Shown here piece by piece: positions 40,452 to 43,731 of a stretch of DNA of 43,731 nt. Source of the DNA: Symbiobacterium thermophilum. GTDB lineage: Bacteria; Bacillota; Sulfobacillia; DYFQ01. The position numbers and the translations under genes are program-made. The DNA lies in the NCBI GenBank assembly GCA_020725105.1, contig DYFQ01000024.1, positions 1 through 43,731 on the forward strand, written 5' to 3'. The notes under the pieces were generated by a model, which did no database searches, was not told the origin of the DNA, and was given only the letters and a program-made list of their open reading frames with translations. Within the stretch, counting starts at the first letter, position 1; each line of letters begins with the position of its first letter.

Positions 40452-41386
40452 CAGCGGCCCGTGAAGTGCAGAAACACGTCGTCGAGGCTCGGCTTCTTGA
40501 CCGTGATCATGGTCGCGGCCACGTTCAACTCCGACAGCGCCCGCATGACCGCTGGGAGCGCCGTCTCGGCCTCGGCGACCACCACGCGCAACTCACCATC
40601 GGTTTCCCCCGCGATGTCAATGACCTGTGGCAGCCGGCGCAGCCCGGCGGCCGCGGCCGCCGCGTCACCGCCGCCGAACCGCACCGTCACCAGGTCGCCG
40701 CCGAGTTCCTTCTTTAGTTCCGCCGGCGGCCCGATCGCCTTGATGGCACCGTGGTCGATGATGGCCACCCGGTCGCACAGAAACTCGGCCTCTTCCATGT
40801 AGTGGGTGGTCAGGAAGATGGTGATCCCGTGCTCCGCCCGGAGCCTGGCGACGTAGTCCCAGATGCGGCGCCTGGTCTGGATGTCCAGGCCAAGGGTGGG
40901 CTCGTCCAGAAACAGAATGGCCGGACGGTGGATCAGCCCCGCCGCGATGTCCAGCCGCTTGCGCATTCCGCCGGAGTAGGTACTCACCGGATGGTCGGCC
41001 CGGTCCGCCAGGTCCACCATGGCCAGAAGCTCGGTGATGCGCTCGGCGGCCCCGTGCCGGGGAAGGTGGTAGAAGCCGGCCTGCAGCAGCAGGTTCTCCC
41101 GTCCGGTCAGATTCTCGTCGACGGCGATGTCCTGGGAGACGTAGCCGATGAGCCCCCTGACCCGGGCCGGGCTCGCCACCACGTCCAGTCCCGCCACCGT
41201 GACCCGGCCAGCCGTCGGCCGGAGCAGGGTGATGAGCACGAGAATGGTCGTGGACTTGCCCGCCCCGTTGGGCCCCAGGAAACCGAAGATCTCGCCCCGC
41301 CCGACGTCAAAGCTGATCCCGTCTACCGCCCTGACCCCGCCGCGATACACCTTGACCAGGTCGCGGACCTCGATGATCCGCTCCAT
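40448..41386 (-). CDS. DrrA-like ABC transporter ATP-binding protein
   Basis: A 312-residue ATPase: Walker A GPNGAGKSTTILVLITLL, Q-loop YVSQDIAVDENLTGRENL, signature TYSGGMRKRLDIAAGL, Walker B ILFLDEPTLGLDIQT, H-loop TTHYMEEAE. The DrrA-type C-terminal domain ends KPSLDDVFLHFTGRW, slightly shorter than usual. ATG at 41386 has GGAGGG eight bases upstream. Its partner permease, directly downstream, is truncated. Confidence 0.92.
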   Translation of the reverse strand: MERIIEVRDLVKVYRGGVRAVDGISFDVGRGEIFGFLGPNGAGKSTTILVLITLLRPTAGRVTVAGLDVVASPARVRGLIGYVSQDIAVDENLTGRENLLLQAGFYHLPRHGAAERITELLAMVDLADRADHPVSTYSGGMRKRLDIAAGLIHRPAILFLDEPTLGLDIQTRRRIWDYVARLRAEHGITIFLTTHYMEEAEFLCDRVAIIDHGAIKAIGPPAELKKELGGDLVTVRFGGGDAAAAAAGLRRLPQVIDIAGETDGELRVVVAEAETALPAVMRALSELNVAATMITVKKPSLDDVFLHFTGRW

Positions 41387-41616
41387 CGCCGGATCCCTCC
41401 AGCCGCAGTACACCCTCGCGCCCCGGCCCAACTCCGTAGCGGGATCTCGGTGCAAACGGCACCCGACAGCCCTATTCTACAGGGGCGACCGGAACGGGAC
41501 CAGACGCACCACGGTGGTTGGGGTAGGAACGGGCTGTCTGGCGGCGAATGTAAGCCAAGCCACAAACTGGCAAACTCTGGCTCGATGACCGAGCCGTACG
41601 AAGCGGGGGGACAGCG

Positions 41617-43044
41617 ATGAAGAAGTGGCTCGCACTGTTCGCCGCGGCGGCACTCCTGGTCGCGGCGGTGCCGGCCGCCGGGGCCACGGGCGCATCAGAG
41701 ACCTACTTCACCGTGGTCTTCACCAGCGAGCAGTTGCCCGACGGCGCGGAGGCGTTGGTGGCGGCGGCAGGGGGGACCGTGACCTACCGGCTGCCGCAGG
41801 TGGGAGTCCTGCAGGTACGGGGTGGCACCGCCACGCTCCTGCGACTGCTGCGAGACCCGGCCGTCCTGGCGGTGGGCCCGTCCATTCCGGTGGCCCTGCC
41901 CGACGCGAAGGCACTGGCGCTGGAACCCGGAAGCGGGCACCTGAGCCCACCCGGGGACCTGTACACCATCTACCAGTGGGACATCAAGCGCGTGACCAGC
42001 AACGGGGCGTCGTGGGCCCTGGACGGCGGGACCGGCAGCCACGACGTGGTGGTGGGCGTGATCGACACCGGCATCTACGCCGCCCACCCAGACCTGGCCG
42101 CCAACCTGCTGCCGGGCTCGAAGAACTTCGTGCCGGCCGGCGGCTTCCGCGGCCAGGAGCCGTACGAAGCCGGCGACCCCTCTGACGTGACCGACCGGCA
42201 CGGCCACGGCACGCACGTTGCCGGTGCCATCGCCGGCAACGGCCGGATCTATGGCGTCGGGCCCAATCTGGGCTTCCGGGCCTACAAGGTGTTCGGGGCC
42301 AGGTCCGCGTTCAGCGAGTGGATCTGGGCGGCGATGATCGCGGCGGCCGACGACGGCACCGACGTGATCAACCTGAGCCTGGGGGGCTACGACTTCATCG
42401 GCCAGGTGTTCTACGTCGACCCGGACACCGGACGGCGCTACGCCCTGGGTAACGACGCCTACTACCACGTGGCCATCCGGCGCGTCGTTCAGTACGTGAC
42501 CGGCAAGGGCACCGTGGTGGTGGCGTCGGCGGGCAACGACGCCCTCAACGCCACCCGCAAGAAGGACGCCACCGACTACTTCAACGCCCTCTTCGAGGAG
42601 CTCGGCATGCCGTTCTACGTGGTCGGCGCCACCTTCCGGGCACCCGGTGGCGTCCCGGGCGTGGTCACCGTGTCGGCCACCGGGCCCGACGACTCGCCGG
42701 CGTCGTACTCCACCTACGGCCCGGGCTACGTGACCGTGTCCGCGCCGGGCGGCGACTTCCGGCGCCGGCCCCAGCCGGGGTGGTGGCTTGACATGAACCT
42801 GAGCAGCTGGAGCCCGAACTCGGTCGTGCTGCGGGCGTACTACGTCTTTGCCGCCGGTACCTCCATGGCCGCGCCGAAGGCCTCGGCGGTCGCGGCGCTC
42901 ATCGTCAACCGCTACGGGCCCATGCCGCCCGAACTCGTCGCGTCTCTTGTGTCGCGGACGGCCGACGACCTGGGGCAGACGGGCTACGACGGGTTCTACG
43001 GCTACGGGCTGGTCAACGCCTACCGGGCGCTGGGCGGCGAGTAA
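41617..43044 (+). CDS. Secreted subtilisin-like serine protease (S8 family)
   Basis: A 475-residue exported protease. Signal peptide ends near AGATGA (residue 25); an I9-like inhibitor pro-domain follows (TYFTVVFTSEQLPDGAEALV, then VGVLQVRGGTATLL). The catalytic triad is clear: Asp in GVIDTGIYAAHPDL, His in RHGHGTHVAGAI, and Ser in AGTSMAAPKASAVAA; the oxyanion Asn is in ASAGNDA. The ATG has a G-run (GGGGGGA) upstream. Likely degrades extracellular protein; it could also process exported peptides, but nothing links it directly to the peptide genes. Confidence 0.95.
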   Translation: MKKWLALFAAAALLVAAVPAAGATGASETYFTVVFTSEQLPDGAEALVAAAGGTVTYRLPQVGVLQVRGGTATLLRLLRDPAVLAVGPSIPVALPDAKALALEPGSGHLSPPGDLYTIYQWDIKRVTSNGASWALDGGTGSHDVVVGVIDTGIYAAHPDLAANLLPGSKNFVPAGGFRGQEPYEAGDPSDVTDRHGHGTHVAGAIAGNGRIYGVGPNLGFRAYKVFGARSAFSEWIWAAMIAAADDGTDVINLSLGGYDFIGQVFYVDPDTGRRYALGNDAYYHVAIRRVVQYVTGKGTVVVASAGNDALNATRKKDATDYFNALFEELGMPFYVVGATFRAPGGVPGVVTVSATGPDDSPASYSTYGPGYVTVSAPGGDFRRRPQPGWWLDMNLSSWSPNSVVLRAYYVFAAGTSMAAPKASAVAALIVNRYGPMPPELVASLVSRTADDLGQTGYDGFYGYGLVNAYRALGGE

Positions 43045-43081
43045 CCACAGCGCTTTAACACGGAACGAAGAGACGCTGTGT

Positions 43082-43111
43082 CCCGGGACCCGGTTACCGC
43101 CGGGTCCCGGG
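43082..43111 (+). terminator. Terminator-like hairpin after the subtilisin-like gene
   Basis: A perfect 12-bp stem, CCCGGGACCCGG with CCGGGTCCCGGG, with a 6-base loop, 37 bases beyond the stop of the protease gene. No T-run follows. Confidence 0.6.
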
Positions 43112-43172
43112 TGCTCCCGGCATGGAGCCGTGAACCCTCGGCGAGGCGTCTCAAACCAGGTCCCCCGGCCAG

Positions 43173-43210
43173 CCCTGGTCGGCCTCGCGGCCGATGGCGC
43201 CGCCGCAGGC
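43173..43210 (-). pseudogene. Fragment of an ABC-2 permease gene
   Basis: 38 bases match 36690-36727 with a single mismatch and in the same orientation. On the minus strand they read CGGAIGREADQG, the cytoplasmic motif of the permease at 36197-37018 with one residue changed. Flanking DNA does not match, and the frame stops soon after. It is a decayed fragment of a permease gene, or a small duplication. Confidence 0.6.
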
Positions 43211-43295
43211 AGCAGGATTTCCCGCCGCGGCGGCGAACCACATTCATCGATCTCTTTATGAAGTCTCCGCGAAAACTTTGGAGGACAGTATCACG

Positions 43296-43731
43296 TTGAG
43301 GCCGATGGTACAGACCGGCAACCACCAACTGGTGAAAGCCATGAACCGCTGGGCGGTCATGAGCGTGCTCGCGGACAGGACACCCTGTTCGCGGGGGGAG
43401 ATCGCCACCCTCACCGGTCTTAGCCCCACCACCGTACTGGCGGCCATGGAGGCGCTTCTGGCGGAGGATCTCATCCGGGCAACCGGGGTCGGCCAATCCC
43501 GGGGCGGCCGAAGGCCGCTCCTGTTCGAGCTCAACCCTCACGGGCGGTACGTGATCGCGGCCGACCTGGGGGGAACCAAACTGGTGACGGCGGTCGTCGG
43601 GCTGGATGGGCGGATCCTCCATTCCGAGCGGTTCCCGGTGGACGCCAGCGGGCCCGAACCCGTTCTAAACGGGTTGTTCAGCGGTCTGGAACAGGCCTGG
43701 GAGTGGGTCGCGGACCCCCATCGCGTCATGG
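43296..43731 (+). CDS. ROK-family transcriptional regulator (N-terminal part)
   Basis: About 145 residues of a ROK (NagC/XylR-type) repressor, cut off by the window end. An N-terminal winged helix (NRWAVMSVLADRTPCSRGEI, ATLTGLSPTTVLAAMEALLA and GQSRGGRRPLLFELNP) is followed by the start of the sugar-kinase-like domain with its phosphate motif VIAADLGGTKLV. Likely controls sugar use. GGAGGA lies ten bases before the TTG at 43296; the ATG at 43305 is an alternative start. Confidence 0.9.
   Translation, partial: MRPMVQTGNHQLVKAMNRWAVMSVLADRTPCSRGEIATLTGLSPTTVLAAMEALLAEDLIRATGVGQSRGGRRPLLFELNPHGRYVIAADLGGTKLVTAVVGLDGRILHSERFPVDASGPEPVLNGLFSGLEQAWEWVADPHRVM

Noticed and set aside
41617-43044. The subtilisin-like protease as the processing enzyme of the Pro-rich peptides
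   Set aside because: Rap-Phr maturation does use subtilisin-family proteases, but the gene lies 27 kb or more away and no shared regulatory sequence was seen, so the link is not supported.
1-43731. tRNA, rRNA or CRISPR loci
   Set aside because: Scanning by eye found no T-loop consensus, no rRNA-like stretch and no regularly spaced repeats. A covariance-model search would be needed to exclude small RNAs.

Overview
The window is GC-rich DNA (roughly two thirds or more G+C) with dense, overlapping genes and many GTG/TTG starts. A three-gene spore-germination operon (gerA-gerB-gerC), an S-layer-homology protein, copper-amine-oxidase-type stalk domains, a CheX-type protein and an HD-GYP protein together point to a high-GC, endospore-forming member of the Bacillota, perhaps a Symbiobacterium- or Limnochordia-like lineage. 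The lineage is an inference from gene content; no rRNA or tRNA gene is visible.

Layout. 0-2.5 kb: a metal P-type ATPase with a small His-rich membrane protein in front of it and a promoter with a 20-bp spacer as in MerR-controlled promoters. 2.5-5.5 kb: a trypsin-like protease and a surface SLH protein built from repeated beta modules. 5.6-6.7 kb: a TPR protein whose stop codon overlaps the start of a small exported peptide with three copies of VYDPPPPR. 6.8-9.0 kb: a DUF421 membrane protein and an MFS transporter. 9.1-12.8 kb: the ger operon. 13-17 kb: a TPR/stalk-domain protein, a second small exported peptide (ending in DDDPPPADGW) with a sigma-H-like promoter and its own terminator, a divergent XRE-TPR regulator, and an HD-GYP protein that shares a two-block DNA element with the regulator/peptide intergenic region. 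17-25.6 kb: an XRE regulator under a strong opposing promoter, a CheX-like protein, a DoxX-like protein, lysA, rocD, a terpenoid-cyclase-like toroid protein, an FmdB-type zinc ribbon, an alcohol dehydrogenase and a HEPN/MNT pair.

25.6-41.4 kb holds remnants or full sets of six ABC-2-type exporters with GntR (YtrA-like) and TetR regulators. Several genes here look damaged by internal or terminal deletions: a YbjQ-type protein, an ATPase-permease chimera, a NatA-type ATPase with a replaced N-terminus next to a low-GC segment, a NatB-type permease with a shortened external domain, an alpha/beta-hydrolase remnant and a permease lacking its N-terminus. A LiaF-like/PspC pair lies among them. The window ends with a secreted subtilisin-like protease, a fragment of a permease gene and the start of a ROK-family regulator.

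The most interesting content is the pair of TPR-protein/exported-peptide modules. They resemble Rap-Phr and other RRNPP peptide-signalling systems in arrangement, but the predicted peptides are acidic, proline-rich and (in one case) present as three tandem copies. A shared DNA element suggests that the second module also controls an HD-GYP (cyclic-di-GMP hydrolase-type) gene. The signalling role is inference from gene arrangement and sequence features.
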